Positions 24,685 through 31,399 of a stretch of 49,062 nucleotides of DNA are shown in pieces. The first letter of the stretch is position 1, and every line of letters starts with the position of its first letter. The position numbers and the translations under genes are program-made. The notes beneath the pieces are model-generated. The model searched no databases, was not told the DNA's origin, and saw nothing but the letters and a program-made list of their open reading frames with translations. This DNA comes from an uncultured Eubacteriales bacterium (GTDB taxonomy: Bacteria > Bacillota > Clostridia > Oscillospirales > Oscillospiraceae). The DNA lies in contig USAC01000006.1 in the NCBI GenBank assembly GCA_900552475.1, positions 1-49,062 on the forward strand, read 5' to 3'.

Positions 24685-25548
24685 ATGGGGGCATGGAATA
24701 CATCTTTGTACGGAAACGACACGGCACGGGATGTGAAGGGGGACTATGTCCATAAGCTGCGCAGCGGCAAAAACGATCAGGAAGCTATGGAGGCAATGCT
24801 GGTCGAGTATGAGAGAACGAAGGACGACGAGGACGAAGGACCGCTTTTCTGGCTGGCGCTGGCTGATACGCAGTGGGAATATGGCCGATTGACAGAACCG
24901 GTGCGCGAGAAGGCGCTTCAACTGCTTGCGCAGGGGGTGGATCAGGAGCGATGGAGCGAAGCGGGGGCGGAAAAGCTGGAAGCCTGGAACGAAACCTGCC
25001 GGGCGCTGGGAGAAAAGCTGCGGTCACCGCAGCCGCCGCGAAAACGAATCCGTCCATATAAGCTCTACCAGTGCCCGTGGGCCTTGGGTGACGTGTTTGC
25101 CTATCGGTTTTCCGGCGCATACAGCCGCGAAAAAGGGTTTGCGGGGAAGTATGTCGTATTCAGAAAAGTCGGGGAGGACACTTGGTGGCCGGGGCATAGA
25201 ATTCCAGTGGTACGGCTGTATAGATGGATCGGGGAGAACATTCCGCCGTTGGATCAGCTGGCTGGCTACGGCTTGCAGGAGATTTGTGCAAATGCAACTA
25301 TCCTTTCGCTTTACCCCGACTGGGCGGGCGAGTACTCTTTAGGACTGATTACCGAGTCGGCGAAGGATATTCCGCAGGAAAATCTGACATATCTCGGCAA
25401 TCTGCCGGGAGAGGATCTGTCACTGCCGCCCGATGAACTGCATACCGAAAGCTATGTAGACACAACAGTTGGCTGGGACGGCAGCAAATATAATCGATGG
25501 TTTGAGAAACGTGTTCTGGACAAGTATCTCTCATGGCTTGGAAAATAA
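24685..25548 (+). CDS. DUF4259-like N-terminal domain protein
   Basis: 287 residues, function unknown. The N terminus MGAWNTSLYGNDTARDV matches the MGAWGTGxFxNDxAxD opening of DUF4259 and related Firmicutes proteins; it continues as a helical domain with LFWLALADTQWEYGRLTEPV and a SPQPPRKRI linker near residue 115. The C-terminal half, with YQCPWALGDVFAYRF and many aromatic residues, looks like a beta-rich domain. Such proteins often sit alone in genomes, and an immunity or stress role has been guessed but is not shown. AAGGGGG precedes the start. GC content is below that of its neighbours. Confidence 0.82.
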   Translation: MGAWNTSLYGNDTARDVKGDYVHKLRSGKNDQEAMEAMLVEYERTKDDEDEGPLFWLALADTQWEYGRLTEPVREKALQLLAQGVDQERWSEAGAEKLEAWNETCRALGEKLRSPQPPRKRIRPYKLYQCPWALGDVFAYRFSGAYSREKGFAGKYVVFRKVGEDTWWPGHRIPVVRLYRWIGENIPPLDQLAGYGLQEICANATILSLYPDWAGEYSLGLITESAKDIPQENLTYLGNLPGEDLSLPPDELHTESYVDTTVGWDGSKYNRWFEKRVLDKYLSWLGK

Positions 25549-25565
25549 GCGGAGGGTATTAACGC

Positions 25566-25606
25566 AACAGCAGACCCCGTGCGCGCTGCGCACGGGGTCT
25601 GCTGTT
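25566..25606. terminator. Terminator after the DUF4259-like gene
   Basis: Perfect 19-bp stem (25566-25584 with 25588-25606) around GCT. Confidence 0.75.
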
Positions 25607-25610
25607 AGAA

Positions 25611-25648
25611 GTCTCACAGCGTTCGCGGCGCCGCAGCGAATCCCCTTT
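25611..25648 (-). repeat. Dispersed module 1, copy D (internally deleted)
   Basis: Read on the minus strand it keeps GGGGATTCGCTGCGGCGCC and the end GCGAACGCTGTGAGAC but lacks the central CTGCGACACT to CGGATTGGA part of copies A-C. It sits between converging gene ends. Confidence 0.7.
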
Positions 25649-25675
25649 ATGCAAAAGGGCTATGCCTTTTTGCAT
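25649..25675 (-). terminator. Hairpin behind the ABC-2 permease
   Basis: Stem ATGCAAAAAGGC / GCCCTTTTGCAT (with a wobble) on the minus strand, 5 nt after the permease stop. Confidence 0.6.
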
Positions 25676-25679
25676 ATAC

Positions 25680-26315
25680 TCACAGGTCTACCTTCTCATA
25701 CAGCGCGGCGGCACGGCGGAAGGTGAGCGGCCAGCTGGCGACGTAGATGACCGCGCCCACGGTCAGCACGGGCAGCTGCCGCGCGGTATCGTATCCGTCG
25801 AGCCACGCGAGCGCCGGGATGTGGACGGAGATCTCCATCGCGAGCATGAGTAGCGACGTGGGAATGATCGCCTTGAGGAAGGCCGTCCCGACCTGATAGG
25901 CCGTCTTATAAAACGAGCAAAGCAGAATCGCGTTGAACAGCGCATAGAGCATCAGCGCGAAGCCGAAGAGCGTGACGTTCGCATCCACGCCAACGAGGTT
26001 GCCGCCGATGGACGTGTGCGCGCGCCACACGGCGAACGGCACCGCGATCACGAGCGAGGCAATCTCGATCAGCGCCGTGAACAGGCACGCCGCCTTCACG
26101 GTGTCGCGCTTGCGGATGGGGAGGATGGCGGAATAGTAGATGTCCTTCTGCTCGCGCATGTTCAGGAACGTGAAGAACAGCCCCAGCATCACATAGAACC
26201 ACACGACCGTGAGCGGGTAGTTCGGGATCATCAGCATCACCCCGAACATGCAGAAGACCGGCGTCATCGGGTGGCACACCAGCCGCAGCTGCTTATATAA
26301 TAGCGTCCGCATCAT
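25680..26315 (-). CDS. ABC-2 type permease
   Basis: 211 residues with about six hydrophobic helices, matching the ABC-2 type membrane proteins that follow a short ATPase in AbrB- or GntR-controlled exporter operons. MMRTLLYKQLRL opens the protein as in this family (amphipathic start before the first helix). The start at 26315 has GAGGAGG upstream and overlaps the ATPase gene by 23 bp. Substrate unknown; such exporters often handle envelope-active peptides or act in stress resistance. Confidence 0.85.
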   Translation of the reverse strand: MMRTLLYKQLRLVCHPMTPVFCMFGVMLMIPNYPLTVVWFYVMLGLFFTFLNMREQKDIYYSAILPIRKRDTVKAACLFTALIEIASLVIAVPFAVWRAHTSIGGNLVGVDANVTLFGFALMLYALFNAILLCSFYKTAYQVGTAFLKAIIPTSLLMLAMEISVHIPALAWLDGYDTARQLPVLTVGAVIYVASWPLTFRRAAALYEKVDL

Positions 26316-27030
26316 AGGGCCTCCTCTCTGCGGCGACAATGATCTCCTCGAGCGTTGAGCCAAGGTCGGCGTAGTGCGCCATGAAGCCCGCGAGCGTGTC
26401 GCTGCGCTGCAGGCGGCCCTCCTGAATGAAGGTGATGTGGCTCGCGCACTTCTCCAGATCCGAGGTGATGTGCGTGGAGAAGAGGACGCTGCGCGTCCCG
26501 TCCGCCGCGATGCGCCGCAGCAGCTCCGCCAGCTCGTCGCGGCTCACGGGGTCGAGCCCGCTCGTCGGCTCGTCGAGGATGAGCAGCCGCGCGTTGTGGC
26601 TCAGCGCCAGCGCCAGCAGGTATTTCACGCGCATGCCGCTCGAGAGCTGGTCGACGCGCTTATTCTCGTCGATGGCGAACAGGTCGAGGTAGTGGCGGTA
26701 TTTCTCCTCCTGCCAGTTGCTGTAGAACCGGCGGGTGACGTCCGTGATGGTCCTGACCTTCTTCTTCGGGTAGAAGTCGATACCGCCGAGCACGACGCCG
26801 ATGTTCTCCTTGATATAGCGCTCATTTTCCGAAAATTCCCGGCCGAACATCTCCACGCGCCCCGCGTCGGGGTGCACTAAGCCGAGGATGGACTTGAGCG
26901 TCGTGGACTTGCCCGCACCGTTGCGCCCGATCAGCCCCATCACCGCGCCCTCCGGCACGGAGAAGGACACATCCTCGAGCCGGAAGGCCGGGTACGTCTT
27001 GCGCAGTCCCTGTACCTCCAGCAGATTCAT
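26293..27030 (-). CDS. ABC transporter ATP-binding protein
   Basis: 245 residues, one complete nucleotide-binding domain: Walker A GRNGAGKST, signature LSSGMRVKY, Walker B LLILDEPTSGLDP and switch His in FSTHITSDLE. FYPKKKVRTITDVTRRFY between Walker A and signature is typical of the YtrB-like exporter ATPases. The ATG overlaps the AbrB gene stop (ATGA). Confidence 0.94.
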   Translation of the reverse strand: MNLLEVQGLRKTYPAFRLEDVSFSVPEGAVMGLIGRNGAGKSTTLKSILGLVHPDAGRVEMFGREFSENERYIKENIGVVLGGIDFYPKKKVRTITDVTRRFYSNWQEEKYRHYLDLFAIDENKRVDQLSSGMRVKYLLALALSHNARLLILDEPTSGLDPVSRDELAELLRRIAADGTRSVLFSTHITSDLEKCASHITFIQEGRLQRSDTLAGFMAHYADLGSTLEEIIVAAERRPYDADAII

Positions 27031-27260
27031 GCCTCGTCCTCCTCTTCGCTCTCCATCCCGTCAAAGACGCTGCGCAGCAGCGGACTGAGCTTTTCCGTCG
27101 TCTGCAGCGCGATGCCGCGCTTCTTGTCCGCGAGCAGGACGAGCGTGTCGCCCGGCTCCAGGCCGAACATCGCACGCACCTCCTTCGGAATCACGATCTG
27201 CCCCTTCGGGCCGAGCTTCACCGAGGCCATATAGTGCCGGTCGTCTTTTCTGTGTCCCAT
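27027..27260 (-). CDS. AbrB/SpoVT-family transcriptional regulator
   Basis: 77 residues. The swapped-hairpin DNA-binding domain is clear: SVKLGPKGQIVIPKEVRAMF then GLEPGDTLVLLADKKRGIAL. The ATG at 27260 follows AGGAGGG. It is first in the operon AbrB-ATPase-permease and probably represses it; a palindromic AAAAGT-ATA-ACTTTT site sits in its leader. The C-terminal tail is acidic (ESEEEDEA). Confidence 0.93.
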   Translation of the reverse strand: MGHRKDDRHYMASVKLGPKGQIVIPKEVRAMFGLEPGDTLVLLADKKRGIALQTTEKLSPLLRSVFDGMESEEEDEA

Positions 27261-27282
27261 GCCGATCCCTCCTGAGAGTTTT

Positions 27283-27297
27283 AAAAGTATAACTTTT
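27283..27297 (-). promoter_or_regulatory. Candidate AbrB operator
   Basis: Perfect inverted repeat AAAAGT-ATA-ACTTTT between the -10 and the AbrB start; a third AAAAGT half-site lies just upstream in the transcript (27301-27306 region). Position fits autorepression. Confidence 0.5.
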
Positions 27298-27311
27298 CTT
27301 ACTTTTGCTAC

Positions 27312-27340
27312 ATCGTAACATAACCGGAAACCGCTGTCAA
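27312..27340 (-). promoter_or_regulatory. Promoter of the AbrB-ABC operon
   Basis: TTGACA (27335-27340), 17-bp spacer, TACGAT (27312-27317), arranged back to back with the rsmA promoter only 4 bp away. Confidence 0.8.
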
Positions 27341-27344
27341 CCCC

Positions 27345-27373
27345 TTTACCGCAGGGAGAAAATGTGGTATATT
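27345..27373 (+). promoter_or_regulatory. Promoter of rsmA
   Basis: TTTACC (27345-27350), 17-bp spacer, TATATT (27368-27373), leader about 30 nt. Confidence 0.7.
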
Positions 27374-27407
27374 GAACCAAACGCATACCAAAAGGAGTAT
27401 TTTTACC

Positions 27408-28271
27408 ATGGATCTCTGTAACCGCAGCGATATTCAGGCGCTTTTGGCGCGGCACGGCTTCCATTTTTCCAAGTCCATGGGGCAGAACTTTCTCATCGAG
27501 AGCTGGGTGCCCGCGCAGATTGCCGACGCCTCCGGCGCGGACGCGGGGATGGGCGTGCTGGAGATCGGCCCCGGCATCGGCCCGCTGACGCAGCAGCTCG
27601 CGCAGCGTTCGGGGCGGGTCGTCTCGGTCGAGCTCGACCGGCGGCTGCTGCCGGTGCTGGCGGAGACGATGGCGGGCTTCGACAACTTCACGCTCGTTGA
27701 GGGCGACGCGATGAAGATGGACCTGCGCGCGCTCACGGCAGAGCATTTCGCGGGGCTGCGGCCGATTCTCTGCGCGAACCTGCCCTATAATATCACGACG
27801 CCGTTTCTCACCGCGTGCGTGCAGGCGGGCTGCTTCGAGAGCCTGACGGTGCTCATCCAGAAGGAGGTCGCCGAGCGGATCTGCGCCGCGCCGGGGACGG
27901 CAGCATTCGGGGCGTTTTCGCTCCTGATGCAGTACTACACAGAGCCGGAGCTGCTCTTCACCGTGCCGAACACCTGCTTCATCCCTGCGCCGAAGGTGAC
28001 CTCCGCCGTCATCCGCTGCCGGACGCGCAAGACGCCGCCCGTCGCCGTCCGGTCGGAGACGATGCTCTGGCGCACGGTGCGTGCGGGCTTTGCCCTGCGG
28101 CGCAAGACGCTGGTGAACAGCCTGCAGACGGCCTTCCCACTGCCGAAGGCGCAGCTAACTGAGATCGTGGAGCGCTGCGGACTCGAGCCGACGGTGCGCG
28201 GCGAGCGGCTGGGGCTGGCGGACTATGCGCGTCTGGCGGACGCGCTGGGCGAAGCGGTCAGCGAGAACTGA
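27408..28271 (+). CDS. rsmA: 16S rRNA (adenine1518-N6/adenine1519-N6)-dimethyltransferase
   Basis: 287 residues, full length for RsmA/KsgA, which dimethylates two adenines in the 3' hairpin of 16S rRNA in the assembling small subunit. Motifs: SMGQNFL at the start, SAM-binding EIGPGIGPLTQQLA, the catalytic NLPYNITTP, and the C-terminal helical domain with LRRKTLVNSL. ATG at 27408 with AAAAGGAG upstream; an upstream TTG lies inside the promoter and is rejected. Confidence 0.96.
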   Translation: MDLCNRSDIQALLARHGFHFSKSMGQNFLIESWVPAQIADASGADAGMGVLEIGPGIGPLTQQLAQRSGRVVSVELDRRLLPVLAETMAGFDNFTLVEGDAMKMDLRALTAEHFAGLRPILCANLPYNITTPFLTACVQAGCFESLTVLIQKEVAERICAAPGTAAFGAFSLLMQYYTEPELLFTVPNTCFIPAPKVTSAVIRCRTRKTPPVAVRSETMLWRTVRAGFALRRKTLVNSLQTAFPLPKAQLTEIVERCGLEPTVRGERLGLADYARLADALGEAVSEN

Positions 28272-28272
28272 A

Positions 28273-28304
28273 GAAAGGCACAGGCCCGCGGGCCTGTGCC
28301 TTTC
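28273..28304 (+). terminator. rsmA terminator
   Basis: Perfect 16-bp palindromic stem GAAAGGCACAGGCCCG / CGGGCCTGTGCCTTTC, followed by TTTG. Confidence 0.8.
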
Positions 28305-28319
28305 TTTGTGGGATAGGGG

Positions 28320-28370
28320 CCTCCGGCGGGTTATTTTTCTCAGCAGTGAGAAAAGTAACCCCGCCGGAGG
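28320..28370. repeat. Dispersed module 2, hairpin-only fragment
   Basis: Hairpin CCTCCGGCGGGTTA...TAACCCCGCCGGAGG with CTCA/GTGAG near the loop. It resembles the opening hairpins of the repeats at 34451 and 38649 but lacks their downstream parts. Confidence 0.65.
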
Positions 28371-28401
28371 CAGAATACGCCGATTCCCCCACCAACCCGC
28401 C

Positions 28402-28439
28402 AACAAAAACAAACAGGGCAGGGGAGACCCCCGCCCTGC
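28402..28439 (-). terminator. Terminator of the 28455 membrane protein gene
   Basis: On the minus strand stem CAGGGCGGGGG / CCCCTGCCCTG, followed by TTTGTTTTTG. Confidence 0.8.
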
Positions 28440-28454
28440 AAAGCCGTCAGACGC

Positions 28455-29264
28455 TCAATACAGCCGTTGCTTCTTGGCGATCACCTCGCCGTCGACCTCG
28501 ATCGTCTGACGGCCGGTGGGATAGAACACCGTCGCGACGTCGTGGCCGTCGATGCGGGCGGAAATGGTGTGCTCCCGCTCGATGATGCCCTCCGTGCGGC
28601 CGTAGACCCGCCCGTCCACGACCAGCTCCGTCAGGCCGCGGCTGCGGCGCACCTCGATGTGGCGGCCGTTCCAGTCGGCGGTGACGAGAATGCGGTATTT
28701 CCACTCCTCCTGCGGCGCGCCGAGGGAGGGGGTGTTGGGCTGACCGCCGAGGGACGCGTCATAGAACGTGGACTCCACGAGCGGCTGGGTGGCGGGCGTC
28801 TCCTCCGGCTGCGGAGCGAGCGCCTGCTGCGCATGCTTCACGCCGAGCACCAGATAGACGAGTACCCAGATGTGAAACAGCAGGTCGGGCAGATTATAGA
28901 GAACGTCATCCGATCCGAGCGTATCGACCACGAGCGCGCCGGTATCCACCGCGAACAGCACGAGCGCCGCGATCATCCAGCCGCGCCGCTTCTTCGAGAA
29001 GATCCAGCACAGCAGATACGGCACCAGCACGAGCACCGCAAAGGCGAGTCCCACGGCGAGATAGAGCCCCTCGTCGGAGTACTCGAGGAAAACGCGCCCC
29101 GTCAGCGCCAGCATATAGGCCAGATAGTCGGAAAAGAGAAAATAAATATCGACGCCGAACGCGGCAAACGCGACGTTGACCGCGGAGAAAATGAGCATGA
29201 GCAGGAGATTGCCGCGCGCGGCCTGATAGAGCTGCTGGGGCGATTTGTTTTTCTTTCTTTTCAT
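28455..29264 (-). CDS. Uncharacterised membrane protein
   Basis: 269 residues, not recognised. N-terminal Lys/Arg-rich stretch (MKRKKNK), then four hydrophobic helices in residues about 20-150 (LLLMLIFSAVNVAF, LAVGLAFAVLVLVPYLLCW, WMIAALVLFAVDTGALVV, LLFHIWVLVYLVLGV), a Pro/Gln linker, and a soluble C-terminal domain of about 95 residues with ILVTADWNGRHIEVRRSRGLTELVVDG arranged as beta strands. The tail reads like a small all-beta domain exposed in the cytosol. The start at 29264 has GAGGAAGG. It lies 20 nt downstream of the radical SAM gene, probably co-transcribed. Confidence 0.78.
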   Translation of the reverse strand: MKRKKNKSPQQLYQAARGNLLLMLIFSAVNVAFAAFGVDIYFLFSDYLAYMLALTGRVFLEYSDEGLYLAVGLAFAVLVLVPYLLCWIFSKKRRGWMIAALVLFAVDTGALVVDTLGSDDVLYNLPDLLFHIWVLVYLVLGVKHAQQALAPQPEETPATQPLVESTFYDASLGGQPNTPSLGAPQEEWKYRILVTADWNGRHIEVRRSRGLTELVVDGRVYGRTEGIIEREHTISARIDGHDVATVFYPTGRQTIEVDGEVIAKKQRLY

Positions 29265-29284
29265 GGAAGCCTTCCTCTCTGCGC

Positions 29285-30151
29285 TCACAGCGCACGCATG
29301 GACTCGGGGCGCAGGCCGTGGCCGCGCAGCCCCTCCTGTACGCGCGCGAGCAGCGCCGCGCGGTCGTCGTTGAGCGTCCCCTTGAGCGTCAGGTAGTTCG
29401 ACGCGTGGTTCATGCGGAAGACGCTGCCGGGACTGTCGATGTGCTGGAGAAACAGCTCCGTCTCGCGGAGAATATCCACCGGGCCGAGCACCTCAAAGCT
29501 GCCCTCGCGTACCCACTTGGCAAGCGGCGTACCCGGCTCGACCATCAGCGTCAGCAGGCCGACATACTCCGGGTTCATCGCGCTGAGCGCCTGCGCCGTG
29601 CCGATGGCGTGCTCGCGCAGCAGCTCGCGGCTGCCGAGCCCGGAGATCGCCGTGACCGACAGCGCCAGACCGCAGCGGCGGGCCTTCTGCCCGGCGGCGA
29701 CGATGGCCGCGGCATCGTGTCCCTTGTTCATCCGCGTGAGCACGGCGTCGCATCCGGACTCAAGCCCCATGTAGACCATCCGCAGCCCCCGCGCCCGCAG
29801 CAGGCGCAGGTCGTCCTCGCTCTTGATCTGCAGGCTCGTGGGCGAGGCGTAGCACGTCACGCGCTCGCACTCGGGGAAGAGCCCGTAGATCAGGCCGAGA
29901 ATCTCGATGAGCTCGTCCGTTTTGCGCATGAGCGCGTCGCCGTCGGCGAGAAACACGCGCTCTACCCGGTGGTAGACGCGCCGTGCCAGCTCGAAATCCT
30001 CGCGGATCTCCTGCATGGGGCGCATGGAAAAATGCTTGTCGTCGTACATGTCGCAGAAGGCGCAGCTGTTGTGGCTACAGCCGTAGGTCACCTGCACGAT
30101 CAGGCTGTAGGCCTCACTCGGCGGGCGGTAAACTTTCCCCTTGTATCGCAT
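29285..30151 (-). CDS. Radical SAM protein (B12-independent, CX4CX2C type)
   Basis: 288 residues. The cluster motif is CSHNSCAFC, i.e. CX4CX2C rather than the usual CX3CX2C, directly followed by DMY; YGCSHNxCxFCxMY is a known radical SAM subfamily of unknown reaction. Further features: FLADGDALM (the GGE-like region), MGLESG and a TIM-barrel-like remainder. The start at 30151 has AAGGAG upstream; a longer frame lacks a site. Substrate unknown; the family has been linked to housekeeping RNA or cofactor modification only by guesswork. Confidence 0.88.
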   Translation of the reverse strand: MRYKGKVYRPPSEAYSLIVQVTYGCSHNSCAFCDMYDDKHFSMRPMQEIREDFELARRVYHRVERVFLADGDALMRKTDELIEILGLIYGLFPECERVTCYASPTSLQIKSEDDLRLLRARGLRMVYMGLESGCDAVLTRMNKGHDAAAIVAAGQKARRCGLALSVTAISGLGSRELLREHAIGTAQALSAMNPEYVGLLTLMVEPGTPLAKWVREGSFEVLGPVDILRETELFLQHIDSPGSVFRMNHASNYLTLKGTLNDDRAALLARVQEGLRGHGLRPESMRAL

Positions 30152-30270
30152 GTAAAATGTCTCCTTCTTCTTTATAAGATCATTATACCGGATGTTTGCC
30201 GCTTTGAAAAGCACATATTTCTCCCGCCGGGCGCATATGCTGGTCTATCTCAACGAACGAGGTGGACAAC

Positions 30271-30987
30271 ATGGACTGTAACTTCAACCGCGTCCGGCTC
30301 TGCGGACGGATTTCCTCCGACCCCGCGCTCTCGCACGTCAACCACGGCGAGACGTTCTACCGCTTTGTGCTCTCGGTGCAGCGGCTCTCCGGCCAGTGCG
30401 ACGACCTGCCCGTCATCGTGCCGCGCCAGCTGCTGCGCGCTTGCCCGCTCGGGCGCGGCGACGCGGCCGCCGTCACGGGGCAGCTGCGCTCGTTCAACAA
30501 CCGCAGCGGACAGGGACGGCGTCTGATTATCTCCGTATTTGCCCAGACGCTCGAGCGCGGCAGCGGCGTACCCTGCAACCGCATCCAGCTCGGGGGCTCG
30601 CTGTGCAAGCCCCCGAACTACCGCCGTACGCCGCTCGGGCGCGAGATCTGCGACCTGATCCTCGCGGTGAACCGGCGCTATGGACGGGCGGACTATCTGC
30701 CGTGCATCGCGTGGGGCGCTGTGGCGCAGCAGACGCGCTCGCTCACCGTCGGCGCGCCGCTGTGCCTCGAGGGGCGGGTGCAAAGCCGCGTCTATACGAA
30801 AAATCTCGGTACATACGCCGAGGAGCGCACGGCCTATGAGGTGTCGATCATGCGCCCGGCGGAGCCGGAGGAATTCTTGCCGGAACCGCCGCCGGAGCCA
30901 AGCGCGGATTTTGTGCGAAGTGCAAAAAGTGAAAATTTCCTGTTGACAAACGGCGGCGCGGATGGTATAGTTCCATCAAACCGTTGA
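30271..30987 (+). CDS. Tandem-OB single-stranded DNA-binding-like protein
   Basis: 238 residues. Two OB-fold SSB-like domains: about 5-90 (RVRLCGRISSDP ... FYRFVLSVQR) and 98-190 (NRIQLGGSLCKPPNYRRTPLG ... CDLILAVNRR, ADYLPCIAWG, LCLEGRVQSR). This second OB has the classical SSB order. The acidic C-terminal tip DDDIPF that recruits partners is absent; instead the last 25 residues are encoded across the promoter and first bases of the Trp T-box transcript. ATG at 30271 is chosen because GAGGTG precedes it; a GTG inside that site is rejected. Confidence 0.86.
   Translation: MDCNFNRVRLCGRISSDPALSHVNHGETFYRFVLSVQRLSGQCDDLPVIVPRQLLRACPLGRGDAAAVTGQLRSFNNRSGQGRRLIISVFAQTLERGSGVPCNRIQLGGSLCKPPNYRRTPLGREICDLILAVNRRYGRADYLPCIAWGAVAQQTRSLTVGAPLCLEGRVQSRVYTKNLGTYAEERTAYEVSIMRPAEPEEFLPEPPPEPSADFVRSAKSENFLLTNGGADGIVPSNR
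30943..30971 (+). promoter_or_regulatory. Promoter of the trp T-box transcript, inside the SSB-like gene
   Basis: TTGACA (30943-30948), 17-bp spacer, TATAGT (30966-30971), all within the 3' end of the SSB-like coding sequence. Confidence 0.85.
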
Positions 30988-31262
30988 AGAAGAGTGAGTA
31001 AGCGCTGTCTCTTCTCTTTCAGAGAGCCGCCGGTGGTGGGAACGCGGCAGAGAACGCAGAGCTGAATGGGCTTCCAAGGGCAATCGGAAACAGAGCGGAC
31101 GCTCTGGAGTATGTGCGACGGAGTTTGACCCCTCCGTGAACAAAGGGCGGCGTATGACAGTACGCGCTGAGCGGGCGGACGCTATGTTCCGCCAAGTCGG
31201 GTGGCACCGCAGATTGTTTTATCTGTCCCGACAGATCGATGAGATCTGTCGGGACTTTTTAT
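30978..31262 (+). promoter_or_regulatory. T-box leader, tryptophan specific (UGG specifier)
   Basis: Stem I begins with GAGUGAGUAAGC and its other strand has GCUGAAUGGGC; these pair as the specifier loop with S-turn, placing UGG (31067-31069) as the specifier codon for tRNA-Trp. Farther on, GGGUGGCACCGCAG (31199-31212) is the conserved T-box sequence that pairs with the tRNA acceptor end to form the antiterminator. A terminator follows at 31225-31260. Uncharged tRNA-Trp would turn on the importer downstream. Confidence 0.93.
31225..31260 (+). terminator. T-box-controlled terminator
   Basis: Perfect 13-bp stem GTCCCGACAGATC / GATCTGTCGGGAC around GATGA, then TTTTT (31256-31260). Confidence 0.93.
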
Positions 31263-31288
31263 TTTGTCCGGAGAGGAGAGCAGACACC

Positions 31289-31399
31289 ATGCAGGAAACG
31301 AGACGATGGCGGCGATTCACAGAGAAGAGAGAAACCGTCAGCGAAACATTCTATAAATTCTATTATTTGAGATTGAAAGAAAGAGGGAACACGCCATGA
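31289..31399 (+). CDS. Short ORF between T-box and trpX, with a Trp codon
   Basis: 36 residues. ATG at 31289 behind GGAGAGGAG; the TGA stop overlaps the trpX ATG (ATGA). The peptide is rich in charged residues, with RRWRRF near its start (W7) and YKFYY near its end. No signal or membrane segment. It may be a translational-coupling leader for trpX or a real micro-protein; I recognise no family. Expression is inferred from the ribosome binding site and the overlap. Confidence 0.5.
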   Translation: MQETRRWRRFTEKRETVSETFYKFYYLRLKERGNTP

